DNA of 64,000 nt from Mesorhizobium ciceri biovar biserrulae WSM1271. Lineage in GTDB: Bacteria; Pseudomonadota; Alphaproteobacteria; Rhizobiales; Rhizobiaceae. Below are positions 44,150 to 54,639 of the stretch, in pieces (within the stretch, counting starts at the first letter, position 1; the number at the start of each line of letters is the position of its first letter). Below the pieces are notes generated by a model that worked only from the letters and a program-made list of their open reading frames with translations, had not been told where the DNA came from and did not search any database. The translations under genes were made by a program, and so were the position numbers. The stretch is taken from NCBI RefSeq assembly GCF_000185905.1, contig NC_014923.1, positions 5,851,501 through 5,915,500 on the forward strand, given 5' to 3'.

Positions 44150-44330
44150 AGGTGGTGCGCTTTCTCGGGGCGCTGCCACCACTGAAGGCACGCACCGCGT
44201 TGACCACCGCCTATGCCGCCGGCCTGCGCGCATCGGAGGTGGTAAGCCTGAATTGTTTCCCGGACGCGGCGACAAGCTGGGACTACCTGCGCTGGTGCGG
44301 AGGCGGCAAGGAGACCGCATATCCTTCCTA
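44150..44330 (+). pseudogene. Tyrosine recombinase (phage integrase) fragment
   Basis: The plus strand reads VRFLGALPPLKARTALTTAY and AAGLRASEVVSL, the start of the catalytic domain of IS91-associated or Xer-like integrases (the R of GLRxSE is present). It then loses frame and runs into the 3' end of the ATP-grasp gene. Confidence 0.65.
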
Positions 44331-45578
44331 TTCGCCAAGGGTCGGAAATGGTGTGATCGACCAAGCGATTAAGTCTACGGCACGCTGAAGTATCGCCGCG
44401 GTCTGAGCACGGCTGGGTGAAGCGGCGATGACATGCCCGATGTAGTCTCCATTATCGCCTTTCCTGACGATCGGCGTCTTGGGTTCAACAATAAATTTGA
44501 CCTCGACGACACCTGGTACGGCGGCCGCCCGGCTGCCGCCTTCGATCCAATCGAGAATGCCATCGCGATCAGGAACTAAGCACCGCGAAGCCACAGTCTG
44601 CGAATGCCTTTTGCGCAAATCCCATTCCTCGCCGATGACAAGCTTGATGTGCTCGGTGACGAGATCGACACCGTAAGCCAGTCGGACCCGTTCAGGTTCC
44701 CCAACACCAAGACGCGGATTAACCTCAATGACGACTGGGCCACCCTTCGTCCAGCGGAATTCAATATTCGATGGCCCCCAGCCAAGGCCGAGAGCTCGCA
44801 GACAGCTCAGCGAAACATCGCCGATACGTTGATGCTCATCATCAATCAGCGGGGCCGGACAGGTGCACTCACGAACGACGAAATACGGTGGCGGGCCGAA
44901 CTCGTAGGCGCTAATTCCAATGACCTCAGTTCCCATTAAATTAGCGACATAAAGGGGGCCTTGTACGAACTCTTCGACCACTATCCTTGGCGAAGACCGC
45001 CATATATGCTTCCCGCCCAACAGATAGGTCGTATGTTCGGCCAACTCATCGATATTGCGGCACAATCGGACACCGATGCTTCTGATGCCTACGGCTGGCT
45101 TCAGAACAACCGGCAGGCCAATCTCTGCGGCAGCCCGTTCTGCATCCGTCGCATTCGCTGCTAAGCGATAAGCGGGTATTGGAACGTCGGCATCATCGAG
45201 GAGCTGACGTTGAGTGAATTTGTCGCAGCACCGTTCAACGGATGCGGGGTTCGGTCCCGGTAGACCGAAATGTCGGCAGAGCTTGCCAACTGTCGCAGGA
45301 ATCGACTCATCGAGGCCCGCAAACCCGGTAATGCCGGCAATGTCATAGGTCGCACGCAGCCGCGAACATTCGTGGATCAGCGCATTGAGATTGTCTGTAT
45401 CGATACGGATTGCCTCGATCCCCTTCGCCGCAAGATAGTCGTATTGAGTTGGATCCGCCGTCAGGGTAATTGGATGAAGACCAAGACGCTGGGCCGCTTG
45501 GATGTATAGCGGACCATTACCCATTGACGCTCCAACCATAATGAGTGCTCTTTTTGCCATTGGCTTTAACCCCGACAT
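44328..45578 (-). CDS. ATP-grasp ligase of unknown substrate
   Basis: About 416 residues from ATG 45578 (AGGA nearby); ATG 45560 (MAKRALIMVGAS) is an alternative start. The order ALIMVGASMGNGPLYIQAA, an ATP-grasp core with GLPVVLKPAVGIRSIGV, VVEEFVQGPLYVANLMG and the metal-binding VVIEVNPRLGVGEPERVRL fits carboxylate-amine ligases such as amino-acid ligases or PurK/carbamoyl-phosphate-type enzymes. The product is not known. It lies near CapA, peptide-transport and peptide-hydrolysis genes, so a role in making or modifying an amide-linked compound is possible. An integrase fragment abuts its 3' end. Confidence 0.7.
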   Translation of the reverse strand: MSGLKPMAKRALIMVGASMGNGPLYIQAAQRLGLHPITLTADPTQYDYLAAKGIEAIRIDTDNLNALIHECSRLRATYDIAGITGFAGLDESIPATVGKLCRHFGLPGPNPASVERCCDKFTQRQLLDDADVPIPAYRLAANATDAERAAAEIGLPVVLKPAVGIRSIGVRLCRNIDELAEHTTYLLGGKHIWRSSPRIVVEEFVQGPLYVANLMGTEVIGISAYEFGPPPYFVVRECTCPAPLIDDEHQRIGDVSLSCLRALGLGWGPSNIEFRWTKGGPVVIEVNPRLGVGEPERVRLAYGVDLVTEHIKLVIGEEWDLRKRHSQTVASRCLVPDRDGILDWIEGGSRAAAVPGVVEVKFIVEPKTPIVRKGDNGDYIGHVIAASPSRAQTAAILQRAVDLIAWSITPFPTLGE

Positions 45579-45789
45579 TGCGTCCTGTGTGGCGGTACGA
45601 GTTTGAATCGTCATCTACTTTTTCAGCCGTGCCTGACTCAGACCTTGCCGTGAGCGTATCATCGTCAGCGATTTGCGGTCGCAAAGATCCTGTAAATTTT
45701 ATTCGAAGGATCTGTTGCAAGAGTTGGATTCGCACGTGAAGAAAGTGGCGAGCTGCTGGTCAGGGTCAACTCAGGGAACTGCTGGATAA
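45579..45789. other. Upstream region of the ATP-grasp gene
   Basis: An ATC-N9-GAT pair occurs (about 45660-45675), but no ATTTGAC at the required spacing, so it is not called a nod-box-like site. Confidence 0.3.
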
Positions 45790-46000
45790 ATTCTGGGGGG
45801 CTTTGCCGCTGCTTTAACGGCGCCCCATAGATCGTTGGCTGCGTCCCCTCTGGCAGCTGGGTGCCCACGGCCTTGTTCGCCGGGTTCCTCTTGCGGGCCT
45901 GGCTCACACATGACGATCGAGCACGACTTGAACGGTGCTCTTGGCCGGGATACGCACCTCGCCGGCGAGCTTGCGCACCAGCAACTCGCGTATCTTCATG
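45790..46000 (-). mobile_element. IS481-family transposase fragment
   Basis: Minus strand: KIRELLVRKLAGEVRIPAKS, TVQVVLDRH, then SQARKRNPANKAVGTQLPEG and TQPTIYG-like residues. It corresponds to the part just before the DDE core of IS481 transposases. Confidence 0.55.
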
Positions 46001-46229
46001 GCGTATCCTTTGCTGAGGAATTCAGAAGCCCATGCCGGTTGGCTACGGCACCAGCATCGGAGGCATGAAAGAGGTGTCGCCTACTGGAAGAACCGGATTG
46101 CTCAACAACCAGATGATCGCGGGACTGTCACGCCCTGTGCCGATTGGCTTATCGTTCCTGGGTTTTGAAGAACTCGAGGACGGAAAGCAAAGCGACCCTA
46201 TCGGGTTCGATATCACAAAAGCTACGGCC

Positions 46230-46970
46230 AACTGGTCGTGCAGGATTCACCTGGCAAGATGCTGCGGTCCGGACCGGGTGAAGAACGACCGTCACCCTCT
46301 CGGCTCGTTTCTAGAACGATATTGTGAGAACTCTCATGCCGTTCTGGAAGCCACGCGCAACTGGGATGGCGATGTACGACTGGCTCCACCACATCTGCGT
46401 TGTGTTGGCGTACCCCTTGAAGGTGAAGGCGATCGCCGACGCCAAGATCAAGACGGACACGATCGACGCGACTGTGCTGGCGCACCTTCTTCGGGCTGAT
46501 CTGGTGCACCCCAGCCCTCAATTTCCAGATGTGAATTCGGCGCGGAGCCTGATCTTTTGATCTTTGGTGACGACGCTTGGTTGAGATGCTGCGCTCGGTT
46601 ATCTGTCGAGACCCGGCATACCATTTCTAAAGGCCCAGCCGGACAAAACCGATCACATTGACGCCCGCGGCATTCCCCAGATGATGCGGGTCAACCTGTT
46701 CCGCCCGATGCATGTGAAGACGCTAGACTAACCAGCCAGAACGTCGGGCACTGCTGTCGGCACGCAAGCTGCTGCAGGACAAGGCGACTGCCATCGAGAA
46801 CGACATCCGGGGGATCTTGCGCAATTTCGGGCTCAAGCTTGGCAAGGCCAGTGCCGCAAGCTTCGAGGATCGCATCCGCAAGCTCGCCGAAGGCCTGCCT
46901 GACCTGATCGAGGAGCCGCTGCTCCGATCCACGAAGCAAGCTGCGCGCGCTCGCTCGGGAGGATGAGACG
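46230..46970 (+). mobile_element. IS110-family transposase, chimeric remnant
   Basis: Part one reads KPRATGMAMYDWLHHICVVL, KVKAIADAKIKTDTIDATVL and AHLLRADLVHP; part two, from about 46620, reads KAQPDKTDHIDARGIPQMMR and IENDIRGILRNFGLKLGKAS. The two parts look like different IS110 subgroups joined at about 46570. Not functional. Confidence 0.7.
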
Positions 46971-47162
46971 TGCCGCCGTCTGATGCGGTCCCAGGGGTCT
47001 GGCCGGGGGCGCGAAGATGGCCGCAGGGTCGAACCGGATCGCGGAATTGATGAACGTGAAATTTTAAAAGCCGGAAGAAAGCTAGACGATAAGTTCCCAC
47101 TTGCCGGTGGGACGCTGGCCCTCGCGGACGATGGATGAGGTGAGTTCGCAAACTTGCTTGTT

Positions 47163-47351
47163 CCGCTTCGGGAATTCAGCAGAATCTGCCCGATAGCGTT
47201 TTTCGCCGCCTGACTCTGTTCGCGCGCGTATGCCTGCGAAAGGTATCGGATACAGTCGGGAGGATGGAGTTCGAGATGTACCCGAAGCGCGTCGGCGACG
47301 CTTTGTGATATCCTTGCCAGCATTTCGCTGCGCGACCGATTCAGTGCGCAT
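47163..47351 (-). pseudogene. N-terminal fragment of a second class I fumarase/mesaconase gene
   Basis: Starts at ATG 47351, five nt after the CapA stop, and in two frames reads AGKDIT, SVADALRVHLELHPPDCIRY and LSQAYAREQSQAAKNAIGQI, matching the first 60 residues of the gene at 28953-30506. It is then cut by an IS110 remnant. A CapA-fumarase operon must have existed here. Confidence 0.75.
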
Positions 47352-47355
47352 CGCC

Positions 47356-48795
47356 TCATCGTGAAGCGCCGGGCAGCTTTATCACTCCAACGTCGTTCTC
47401 AAATGCAATTTCAGTTCCAAATGGCTCCGAGAGCTTCTGTAGGCGTTCCAGAATGGCCTTTGCTTGCGACCTGGCAACCAACTTCGGGATGCCACGATTG
47501 GCAAATCTCTGGGCATAGCCCAGCTCGATTGGATATAGCCGCAATTCAGCGAGATGATTTCTTTCAAATCGGCTGACTGTGATGATGCTCTCGTAGTAGA
47601 TCGGTGCGGCGAGCGCGCCCACAAAGCCGCCTGCCCTGGGGTATCCTTTTGTCTCTTCGTCGACCGTCACCTCTGCATCGGTGTCGGTTCGTGGATTCTT
47701 GCCGTAGAGGGCGAACATGTCAGCCCCTACGGGCGTCCGCAGGTCGTCGTAGAAGAAATTCCCCAGGCTGTAGAGGATTGGTCGGCCTTTGTAGATCTCG
47801 ATGCCTCTCAATAGGTGCGGCCCGTGTCCGACATATGCATCCGCCCCTGCATCTATTGTCTTACGCGCAAAGGATTGCTCGTAATCTGGCGGTTCCTGGC
47901 TCCAGTTTCCGGGCTCGTGACAATGGTTGGTGACGACGCAGAAATCAGAAAACTGCTTGCCGCGGCGAACGTTTCGCAGGATATCAGCGACATCGCCCGC
48001 GTCGGGTTCGTAGCTATAACCGGCCTTGTCGCCAGATTTGAACGTCGCTCCAGCGAGACTAAGCCGGTTCGGGTTCTTATGGTCGGGACTGGGATTGGGT
48101 AGCGAATCACTCACGTTCCGTAAACTTTCGAGCATCGTCGGCGGCACTACGATGCTTTCAGTCAAGCGAAGGGCATAGAGTCCCGGCCTGCCCGGCGCCT
48201 CGCCGGCGGGATCGCACGCCCGGGACATCGGCGTAAAAGACGTAGTAAATGACACCAGCGCCACCCGCCCCCGCGCCGTCTCTAGAAACCGGGCAGCGCT
48301 GGCTTCTGCAAGGTTCTCACCCGCACCCGCATGAATGATTCCGCTCTCGTCGAGGATCCGGCCGGTTGCGCGCATACCTTCGAGGCCCCAGTCGAGTGTA
48401 TGGTTATTTGCGCGCCCCATAATGTTGAAGCCCATCGCCTTTAGATCGGGTCCGACCTCTGGAAGGCTGACGTGGTACGCACCACCATGCTCGGCTTGTG
48501 GGCTTCCCTTGAACGATCGGATGTCGAAGATGACGGATTCCATGTTGCCGAAAGTGGCATCGCCATTGCGAAGGATTTCGGCAATGGCGTGGATGCCGGG
48601 ATGCCGGCCTTCCATCAGAGCCCGGGATACGATGAGGTCACCGACTGCGACCATCGTGAAGCCGTCGGCAACATTAGTTTCGATCGAGCCGACCGTATCG
48701 TAGCCATCAGCACGTCGGGCTGGATCACAACCGTTGTCGTGTAATTTTTTCTCCATATCTTCCTCAGTAGGCTGATTGCTTATAACCGAATCCAT
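47356..48795 (-). CDS. CapA/PgsA family protein (metallophosphatase-like)
   Basis: 479 residues of the CapA family: VAVGDLIVSRALMEG, NMESVIFD, GFNIMGRANNHTLDWG (the metal-site NHTxD motif), VTNHCHEP and GHGPHLLRGIEIYKGRPILYSLGNFF. In Bacillus, CapA takes part in poly-gamma-glutamate export or modification; many family members lie in other pathways and their chemistry is unclear. No export signal is evident here. It follows a peptide ABC transporter operon on the same strand and preceded a now lost fumarase copy. The ATG at 48795 is used; ATG 48756 with GAGGAAG before it is equally possible. Confidence 0.8.
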   Translation of the reverse strand: MDSVISNQPTEEDMEKKLHDNGCDPARRADGYDTVGSIETNVADGFTMVAVGDLIVSRALMEGRHPGIHAIAEILRNGDATFGNMESVIFDIRSFKGSPQAEHGGAYHVSLPEVGPDLKAMGFNIMGRANNHTLDWGLEGMRATGRILDESGIIHAGAGENLAEASAARFLETARGRVALVSFTTSFTPMSRACDPAGEAPGRPGLYALRLTESIVVPPTMLESLRNVSDSLPNPSPDHKNPNRLSLAGATFKSGDKAGYSYEPDAGDVADILRNVRRGKQFSDFCVVTNHCHEPGNWSQEPPDYEQSFARKTIDAGADAYVGHGPHLLRGIEIYKGRPILYSLGNFFYDDLRTPVGADMFALYGKNPRTDTDAEVTVDEETKGYPRAGGFVGALAAPIYYESIITVSRFERNHLAELRLYPIELGYAQRFANRGIPKLVARSQAKAILERLQKLSEPFGTEIAFENDVGVIKLPGASR

Positions 48796-49003
48796 TCGCC
48801 TTTGTCATTCCTGTTCCCCCAGCTCTACCAGCGTCGCCGCGCCACTCGCACCACAAGCGCTCCTTTAGCTGAGAGGTTGCGATGCTCCCTTTGCGACCAG
48901 CGCGCCTCGCGGCCATACTGCCGCCCACGTTCATGGAGAGGGCCGGAAATATCGACTACCAAATACGACTCGACCATGGGAGCGTTAGATTTGTCTTGTA
49001 TTT
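48796..49003. other. Gap between dppF-like and capA-like genes
   Basis: No terminator or promoter stands out. Confidence 0.3.
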
Positions 49004-50041
49004 TTATGGGCTCCTAATCGCCGAAACCGTTGCAGCCGAGAAATTGGCCGCCGCAGCAGACTGGCCTGTGGCCGGAGCGCGCACGTGGCAGGCCACGAGG
49101 CGCCCGTCAGCCATCGGCACCAAAGGCGGTATCTCGGCACGGCAACGCTCGACTGCGAGCGGGCAGCGCGGATGGAAGGCGCACCCGCTCGGCGGGTTGA
49201 TGGGGCTCGGCACCTCGCCCTCGACCGGCACCTCCAGCCGAACCCGCGTCGGATCCGGCACCGGAGCTGCCGCGATCAACGCCTCGGTGTAGGGATGGAC
49301 TGGATTCTCGAAGAGCGCCTCGCTCCGGGCGAGCTCCACGATGCGCCCCAGATACATGACGGCAACGCGATGCGCGATATGCTCCACGACGCCGAGGTCA
49401 TGCGAGATGAAGACGAAGGCGATGCCCATCTGCTGCTGGAGATCCAGAAGTAGGTTCAGAATCTGCGCCTGCACGGAGACATCGAGGGCTGACACCGCTT
49501 CGTCGGCGATGATGAGCGAAGGCTTGAGTGACAGTGCGCGCGCAATGCCGAGCCGCTGGCGCTGTCCGCCCGACAGCTCGGAGGGTAGCCTGTGCATCAT
49601 CTCGGGCGACATTCCGACCTTACGCAGAAGCTCCGCGGCAAGTGCCTGGCGTTGCTTCCTGCTGAGGCACTCAAAATTCTCGACCGGCTCGGTGATGACC
49701 TGTCCGGCGGTAAGGCGTGGGTTCAGCGACGAGTGAGGATCCTGAAAGACCATCTGCATGCGACGGCGCCAGGCGCGAAGCGCGTCCTTCTTGAGGCCAG
49801 CAATGTCGGTTCCCTCGATCAGCACGCGCCCACCCGTCGGCTCCACGAGCCGCATCAGGAGCCGCGCGACAGTCGACTTTCCGCAGCCCGATTCACCGAC
49901 GATGCAGAGTGTCTCGCCCGCCTCGACGCAAAAGGATACATCCTCCACCGCCCGGATCACCGGAATGCTTTTCTTGAATATTCCAGCACCGAGCGGATAA
50001 TGCTTGGTCAGATTTTCGACTTTAAGCAAAGGACCATTCAT
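49004..50041 (-). CDS. Peptide ABC transporter ATP-binding protein (DppF/OppF)
   Basis: 345 residues. Walker [10 protein letters not shown], signature [13 protein letters not shown], Walker [15 protein letters not shown] and the H-loop SHD are all present, and the C-terminal oligopeptide/dipeptide extension with the cysteine-rich [15 protein letters not shown] motif marks the Opp/Dpp family. It couples ATP use to uptake of peptides through the DppB/C-type channel. Start overlaps the DppD-like stop by ATGA (50038-50041). It is the last transporter gene of the operon running leftward from 54475. Confidence 0.9.
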   Translation of the reverse strand: MNGPLLKVENLTKHYPLGAGIFKKSIPVIRAVEDVSFCVEAGETLCIVGESGCGKSTVARLLMRLVEPTGGRVLIEGTDIAGLKKDALRAWRRRMQMVFQDPHSSLNPRLTAGQVITEPVENFECLSRKQRQALAAELLRKVGMSPEMMHRLPSELSGGQRQRLGIARALSLKPSLIIADEAVSALDVSVQAQILNLLLDLQQQMGIAFVFISHDLGVVEHIAHRVAVMYLGRIVELARSEALFENPVHPYTEALIAAAPVPDPTRVRLEVPVEGEVPSPINPPSGCAFHPRCPLAVERCRAEIPPLVPMADGRLVACHVRAPATGQSAAAANFSAATVSAIRSP

Positions 50042-51045
50042 GCGCCCATCACCTCTTCGGCGCGCCAGCAAGCTGCGGCGTGGCTCGGCCCGACATCACG
50101 CAGGATGGGTGTCTTCTCGCGGCAAATATCGATCGCGAACGGGCAGCGTGGTGCAAAGCTGCAGCCGACATTGGGCTCGCGCAAGTTTGGGACGATGCCG
50201 GGAATTTCCGGAAGGCGGCGCTGGCGGCCACGCCGCGGATCTGGCACCGATCGCATGAGGCCCTGGGTGTAGGGATGTGCGGGACGCGCAAACAGATCTA
50301 TCACGTTAGCTTGTTCCACGATCCGGCCGGCATACATCACGATCACGCGTTGGCATGTCTCGGCTACAACGCCCAGGTCATGCGTGATGAACATGACGGC
50401 CGTTCCCGTGCGCGCTTTCAGATCGACAATGAGCCGCAGGATCTGCGCCTGGATCGTGACGTCAAGCGCGGTCGTCGGCTCGTCGGCGATCAACAATTCC
50501 GGCGAGCAGGCAAGAGCCATGGCGATCATGGCGCGCTGGCGCATGCCGCCCGACATTTCGTGGGGATAATTACAGACGCGCCGTTCCGGATCCGCGATGC
50601 GGACGAGACGCAGCATCTCTTCGGCCTTTGCCATGGCCACGGTCCGCGAGACCTTGGTATGGATCTGCACCGCTTCCGCAATCTGGTGGCCGACCGTATA
50701 AACGGGGTTCAGGCTCGTCATCGGCTCCTGGAAGATCATGGCGATCTGGTTGCCGCGGATCTTTCGCATCTCCCGATGGGACAGCTTAAGGAGATCGCGT
50801 CCGTGCAAGCGGGCCTCGCCGCCGACAGTCCTGGCGGTCAGCTTCGGCAGCAGACGAAGGATAGAGAGAGCGGTGACGCTCTTCCCGCATCCCGATTCAC
50901 CGACGACGCCAAGTGTCTCGCCTTTCTTGACCTGAAAGCTGATGCCGCTGAGCGCACGGGTGACGCTCTCTTCGCCGTAAAAATGCGTCTCTAGGTCTCG
51001 GACATCGAGAAGCACGTCGTTCCCTGCAGTTTGATGCATCTGCAT
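50038..51045 (-). CDS. Peptide ABC transporter ATP-binding protein (DppD/OppD)
   Basis: 335 residues from ATG 51045, one nt after the DppC-like stop. Walker [10 protein letters not shown], signature [16 protein letters not shown], Walker [15 protein letters not shown] and the C-terminal [15 protein letters not shown] motif identify the DppD/OppD subunit. It forms a pair with the DppF-like ATPase. The intact order A-B-C-D-F of the operon argues for a working importer. Confidence 0.9.
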   Translation of the reverse strand: MQMHQTAGNDVLLDVRDLETHFYGEESVTRALSGISFQVKKGETLGVVGESGCGKSVTALSILRLLPKLTARTVGGEARLHGRDLLKLSHREMRKIRGNQIAMIFQEPMTSLNPVYTVGHQIAEAVQIHTKVSRTVAMAKAEEMLRLVRIADPERRVCNYPHEMSGGMRQRAMIAMALACSPELLIADEPTTALDVTIQAQILRLIVDLKARTGTAVMFITHDLGVVAETCQRVIVMYAGRIVEQANVIDLFARPAHPYTQGLMRSVPDPRRGRQRRLPEIPGIVPNLREPNVGCSFAPRCPFAIDICREKTPILRDVGPSHAAACWRAEEVMGA

Positions 51046-51046
51046 G

Positions 51047-51928
51047 TTAGCGCCTCTTCTTGGCGCGGGGATCGAACAGGTCGCGCAAACCGTCCCCGAG
51101 CAGGTTGACAGCAAGGACCGTCACGGCAAGGCAGATACCGGGGGCGAAGATCGTCATTGGAGCGATGGCAAGATACAGGCGCGAACTGGCAATCATGTTG
51201 CCCCAGCTCGGAATCTCGGGCGGCACGCCCACGCCGAGGAAACTCAGCCCCGCCTCCGTCAGGATCGCACTGGCGCAGACGGTAGCGCCCTGGACCATCA
51301 GCGCCGGAATGGTACTCGGCAGGATATGCCGCCACAGCACCTTGGGCAGGCGCGCCCCGCCGCAGAGTGCGGCCTCCACGTAGGGACGCTCGCGAACACC
51401 CAGAACCACCGAACGAACCAGCCGCGCGACAGCTGGCGTTTCTGGGACCGCGATGGCGACGATGAGGATGCCGATGCCGGGCCCGGTCAGAGAAATGAGC
51501 GCGATCGCCAGCAGAATCGTCGGGATCGACATCAGGCCGTCCATGACCCGCATGACCACGTTGTCGAAGCTGCGGCTGTAGCCTGCGACGATTCCGATCA
51601 GAAGCCCCGCAAGAGCCGCACACGCCGCCGACAGCAGCCCGACCACAAGAGAGATGCGGGCGCCGAAGATCGTTCGCGCAAACACGTCCCGGCCCAGATT
51701 GTCGCTCCCGAACCACATCTCGGCGTACGGCGGCTGAAGGCGCTTGAACGGATCCATGTTCACTGGATCGCCGGCGTAAAGAGGGGCGGCAATCGCCAGA
51801 GCGATCAGGAGCACCAACAGACTGCCGCCCACCAGAACCAGCGGGTGCCGCCTAGCCAGACGCGGAATATCGGATAGCTGCAGCCGACCAATCGGCACGG
51901 CCTCAACCGGTGCGGAAAGAAGGGTCAT
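51047..51928 (-). CDS. Peptide ABC transporter permease (DppC/OppC)
   Basis: 293 residues with a long first membrane segment ([20 protein letters not shown]) and the transporter permease loop [20 protein letters not shown] (EAA motif) followed by further membrane segments. [20 protein letters not shown] is typical for the DppC family. It would form the inner-membrane channel with the DppB-like protein. Confidence 0.9.
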   Translation of the reverse strand: MTLLSAPVEAVPIGRLQLSDIPRLARRHPLVLVGGSLLVLLIALAIAAPLYAGDPVNMDPFKRLQPPYAEMWFGSDNLGRDVFARTIFGARISLVVGLLSAACAALAGLLIGIVAGYSRSFDNVVMRVMDGLMSIPTILLAIALISLTGPGIGILIVAIAVPETPAVARLVRSVVLGVRERPYVEAALCGGARLPKVLWRHILPSTIPALMVQGATVCASAILTEAGLSFLGVGVPPEIPSWGNMIASSRLYLAIAPMTIFAPGICLAVTVLAVNLLGDGLRDLFDPRAKKRR

Positions 51929-51929
51929 A

Positions 51930-52871
51930 TCAGTACCGGATCCGGGGATCGATCAAGGTGTAGGCCAGATCGACTGTGAGATTGATAAGGACGTACAAAC
52001 CCGAAGTCAGGATGAGCACACTCTGTATGATCGGATAGTCGCGGTTGTTGATTGCATCCACGACCAGACGACCGATACCGGGTATGTTGAACACCGTTTC
52101 CGTGAGGACGACGCCGCCGATCAGATAAGCGAAGCTTATGCCGATAACGGTCAGGATCGGAACACCCGCATTCTTCAAGGCGTGGTGGAATAGCATGGCA
52201 TAGGACGAAGCGCCCTTGGCGGCGGCCGTTCGCATATAGTCTTCCGACAGGACCTCGAGCATGCTCGCCCGTGTAACCCGGGCAATGAATGCAATGTAGC
52301 CAAGCCCTAAGGCCACGGTGGGAAGGATCAGGTGCACAAACCAAGGCCCGAGACCCTGGTTTAAAGGGATGTATCCTTGGACCGGCAGCCAGTGTGTCCT
52401 GATGGCGAAGAAGTATATGAGAAAATAGCCGATGACAAAGACCGGGACGGAATAACCAACTGCCGAAAAGGCTGCGAGGAGACGGTCGAGCAGCCCGCCA
52501 GATCGCCACGCGGCAAGAATGCCGAAGGAGACCCCAACGGACACGGACAGGATCATCGTCAGGATCGACAACGAAAGGGTCGGTTCAAGCCGCTGCGAGA
52601 TCAGGTCGAGGACCGGTCGCCCGGCAAAGATCGAGGTGCCGAAATCACCGCCGAGCATGTCGCGCACCCAACGCATGAACTGAACCGGCATGGGGTCGTT
52701 CAGGCCCAGATGCTCTCGGATACTGGCGATCAGCTGCGGAGCGGCATTTCTGCCGGCGATCATGGCCGCCGGGTCGCCGCGAGCCAGCCTGAGAAGCAGG
52801 AATATGAAGATCCCGACCATCGCCATGACGGCGATGGTCGAAACGAATCTGCGTAGGATGTAGGCAGCCAC
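51930..52871 (-). CDS. Peptide ABC transporter permease (DppB/OppB)
   Basis: 313 residues. The start is a GTG at 52871 whose first base is shared with the TAG stop of dppA; this gives the usual AAYILRRFVSTIAVM start. Further family marks are LRLARGDPAAMIAG, DYMRTAAAKGASSYAMLFHHAL (EAA-type loop) and VVLTETVFNIPGIGRLV. Six membrane segments are expected. Confidence 0.9.
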   Translation of the reverse strand: MAAYILRRFVSTIAVMAMVGIFIFLLLRLARGDPAAMIAGRNAAPQLIASIREHLGLNDPMPVQFMRWVRDMLGGDFGTSIFAGRPVLDLISQRLEPTLSLSILTMILSVSVGVSFGILAAWRSGGLLDRLLAAFSAVGYSVPVFVIGYFLIYFFAIRTHWLPVQGYIPLNQGLGPWFVHLILPTVALGLGYIAFIARVTRASMLEVLSEDYMRTAAAKGASSYAMLFHHALKNAGVPILTVIGISFAYLIGGVVLTETVFNIPGIGRLVVDAINNRDYPIIQSVLILTSGLYVLINLTVDLAYTLIDPRIRY

Positions 52872-54475
52872 TAGGCCGGAACCTTCTGCATATTCCACAT
52901 CGCTGTGAGCGACGGCATTTCGATGAGACCAGTGAGCGTCTTGCGGCGCGCGATTGGCGAGAGAACTGATCCCAGTAGAACGGTGCCCGCGATGTCCCAC
53001 TGTATACGTTGCATCTCGCGCGCCAGTGCCTGGCGCTCTTCGAGTGTTTCGACATCCGCCCATTTTGCCCGAAGAGCCTCGTATTCATCGCTCTGCGGCC
53101 ACCCCCACCAACCCTGCTCGCCATTCGCGGTCAGAGTGGGATTACTGAGCGTAGTGCTGCGCTCATAATCGGACTCGGACGTGATGAAAATGCTCCAGCC
53201 GTCGTTCTCAACGGAGCCCTTGTTCCTTCGGCGGGCGCCATTTGAGGCCGAATCGCCCGGGGCAAGCTCGGCGTTGACCCCAATCTTGCGCAGAGTGACC
53301 GCCAAGAGCTGCGCACAATTGCCGGCCTCCGCCCAGTCCGTTCGCTGCAGGATGACGACTTTTTCGCCGGCATATCCCGCCTCCTTGAAGAGCTGCTTGG
53401 CTTTTTCCGGATCACCGCCCTTCTTGTACCACCCTGTATTTTCGTCGTTGGTATAGGGCGTTTGGTTTCCGAAAAACGAAGTGATGGTGCGGGTGTATTC
53501 TGGGGGAAACGAAGTACGCATAAATGCCTCCTGATCGATCAGGTGAAGCATTGCTTGGCGTGCCTTGACGTTGTCGAACGGCTTCTGCAGGCAGTTCATG
53601 CGCATGAAATATACATCGCCCGCCTTGTTAAGAACCTGCAGTGCAAGGTTAGTGTCGCTTTCAATCGCTGGGTAAAGATCGGCGGGTGGCAATAAGTGAA
53701 AATCGACCTCGCCCGACTGCAAGGCCGCAACGGCGGTCTGCTGATCAGTGATATTTTCCCAGATAACGCGATCGACGTTGACGACCTTCCCGCCCGCGAA
53801 CCCGTCTGTCGGCTCGTGGCGGGGTACATACTTTTCATTGCGGTCGTAGGTGAAGCTGGCGCCCGGCTTAGCAAGAGCATGGTTAAACTTGAACGGCCCC
53901 GATCCGATGTTCGCGGTCACCTGCTCTGTGGCAGCGAGATTCGCGTCCTTTTCGCGCATGATGTACAAGACCGGCGTGACCGCTCCCGCTAGGATTTCAA
54001 TAAGAAGTCCCATCGGTTCCCTGAGCGAGATGATCAAGGTTTTATCGTCCTGCGCCGAGATGTCGCTGGCCCGTTCCACGATCAGCTTTCCGCCAGAAGG
54101 CACCTCGCCCCAGCGACAGATCGAGGCGACACAGTCCTTCGCGGTGACGGGGGTGCCATCATGCCAGCCCAGACCATCCCGCAGCTCGAACGTATAAGTT
54201 TTCTTGTCATCGGAAACGGCCCACTTCCCCACCATTTGCGGTTGTGGAATCAATTTGGAATCAAGCGAAAACAGCATGTCGTAAATCGCAAGGCCATGAT
54301 TGCCGGTCATAGTAGCCGTCGTAACGATCGGATCGAAGGTGCTGAGGTCGCCCATCACCATGCGGACCGTCCGCGCGTCGGTTGGTGCTGTTTGTGCCCT
54401 CAGGACTGAGGGAATCGATATAGCCGCTCCGGCGGCCAAACCCGCTTTGATCATTTCACGTCGAGAGATTGCCAT
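52871..54475 (-). CDS. Peptide ABC transporter substrate-binding protein (DppA/OppA)
   Basis: 534 residues. The N-terminus SRREMIKAGLAAGAAISIPS looks like a Tat-type export signal, followed by an SBP_bac_5 domain (LSTFDPIVTTATM, LRDGLGWHDGTPVTAKDCV, SGPFKFNHALAKPG). It captures peptides or related compounds in the periplasm and hands them to the DppB/C-type channel. It is the first gene of the operon, and a nod-box-like element lies 105 nt upstream (54580-54621). The ligand cannot be told from sequence. Confidence 0.9.
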   Translation of the reverse strand: MAISRREMIKAGLAAGAAISIPSVLRAQTAPTDARTVRMVMGDLSTFDPIVTTATMTGNHGLAIYDMLFSLDSKLIPQPQMVGKWAVSDDKKTYTFELRDGLGWHDGTPVTAKDCVASICRWGEVPSGGKLIVERASDISAQDDKTLIISLREPMGLLIEILAGAVTPVLYIMREKDANLAATEQVTANIGSGPFKFNHALAKPGASFTYDRNEKYVPRHEPTDGFAGGKVVNVDRVIWENITDQQTAVAALQSGEVDFHLLPPADLYPAIESDTNLALQVLNKAGDVYFMRMNCLQKPFDNVKARQAMLHLIDQEAFMRTSFPPEYTRTITSFFGNQTPYTNDENTGWYKKGGDPEKAKQLFKEAGYAGEKVVILQRTDWAEAGNCAQLLAVTLRKIGVNAELAPGDSASNGARRRNKGSVENDGWSIFITSESDYERSTTLSNPTLTANGEQGWWGWPQSDEYEALRAKWADVETLEERQALAREMQRIQWDIAGTVLLGSVLSPIARRKTLTGLIEMPSLTAMWNMQKVPA

Positions 54476-54579
54476 GGCTCATTCCCCTTTGTCCGGTCGC
54501 GCCGTTATCACGCTTATCGGTTAGATGAATACTGAGAGGAGCATTCATTCAATCTATGTTCCGTCGCGCCACAACCTCC

Positions 54580-54621
54580 GTCAAATTCAGTTTGCGTATC
54601 GTTGCCATCTGGTTTTGAGAT
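54580..54621 (-). promoter_or_regulatory. Nod-box-like LysR operator, copy 1 (dpp operon)
   Basis: Minus strand: ATC-N9-GAT (54621-54607), then 20 nt, then ATTTGAC (54586-54580). The spacer ends CGCAAACTGA as in copy 3. The layout ATC-N9-GAT-N20-ATTT is that of the canonical nod box bound by NodD. Confidence 0.7.
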
Positions 54622-54639
54622 AACTCAGAGCGGTTTGGA

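Noticed and set aside
50080-51877. Long plus-strand open frames (304 and 277 codons) opposite the dpp genes
   Set aside because: They are antisense shadows of the ATPase and permease genes and show no family motif.
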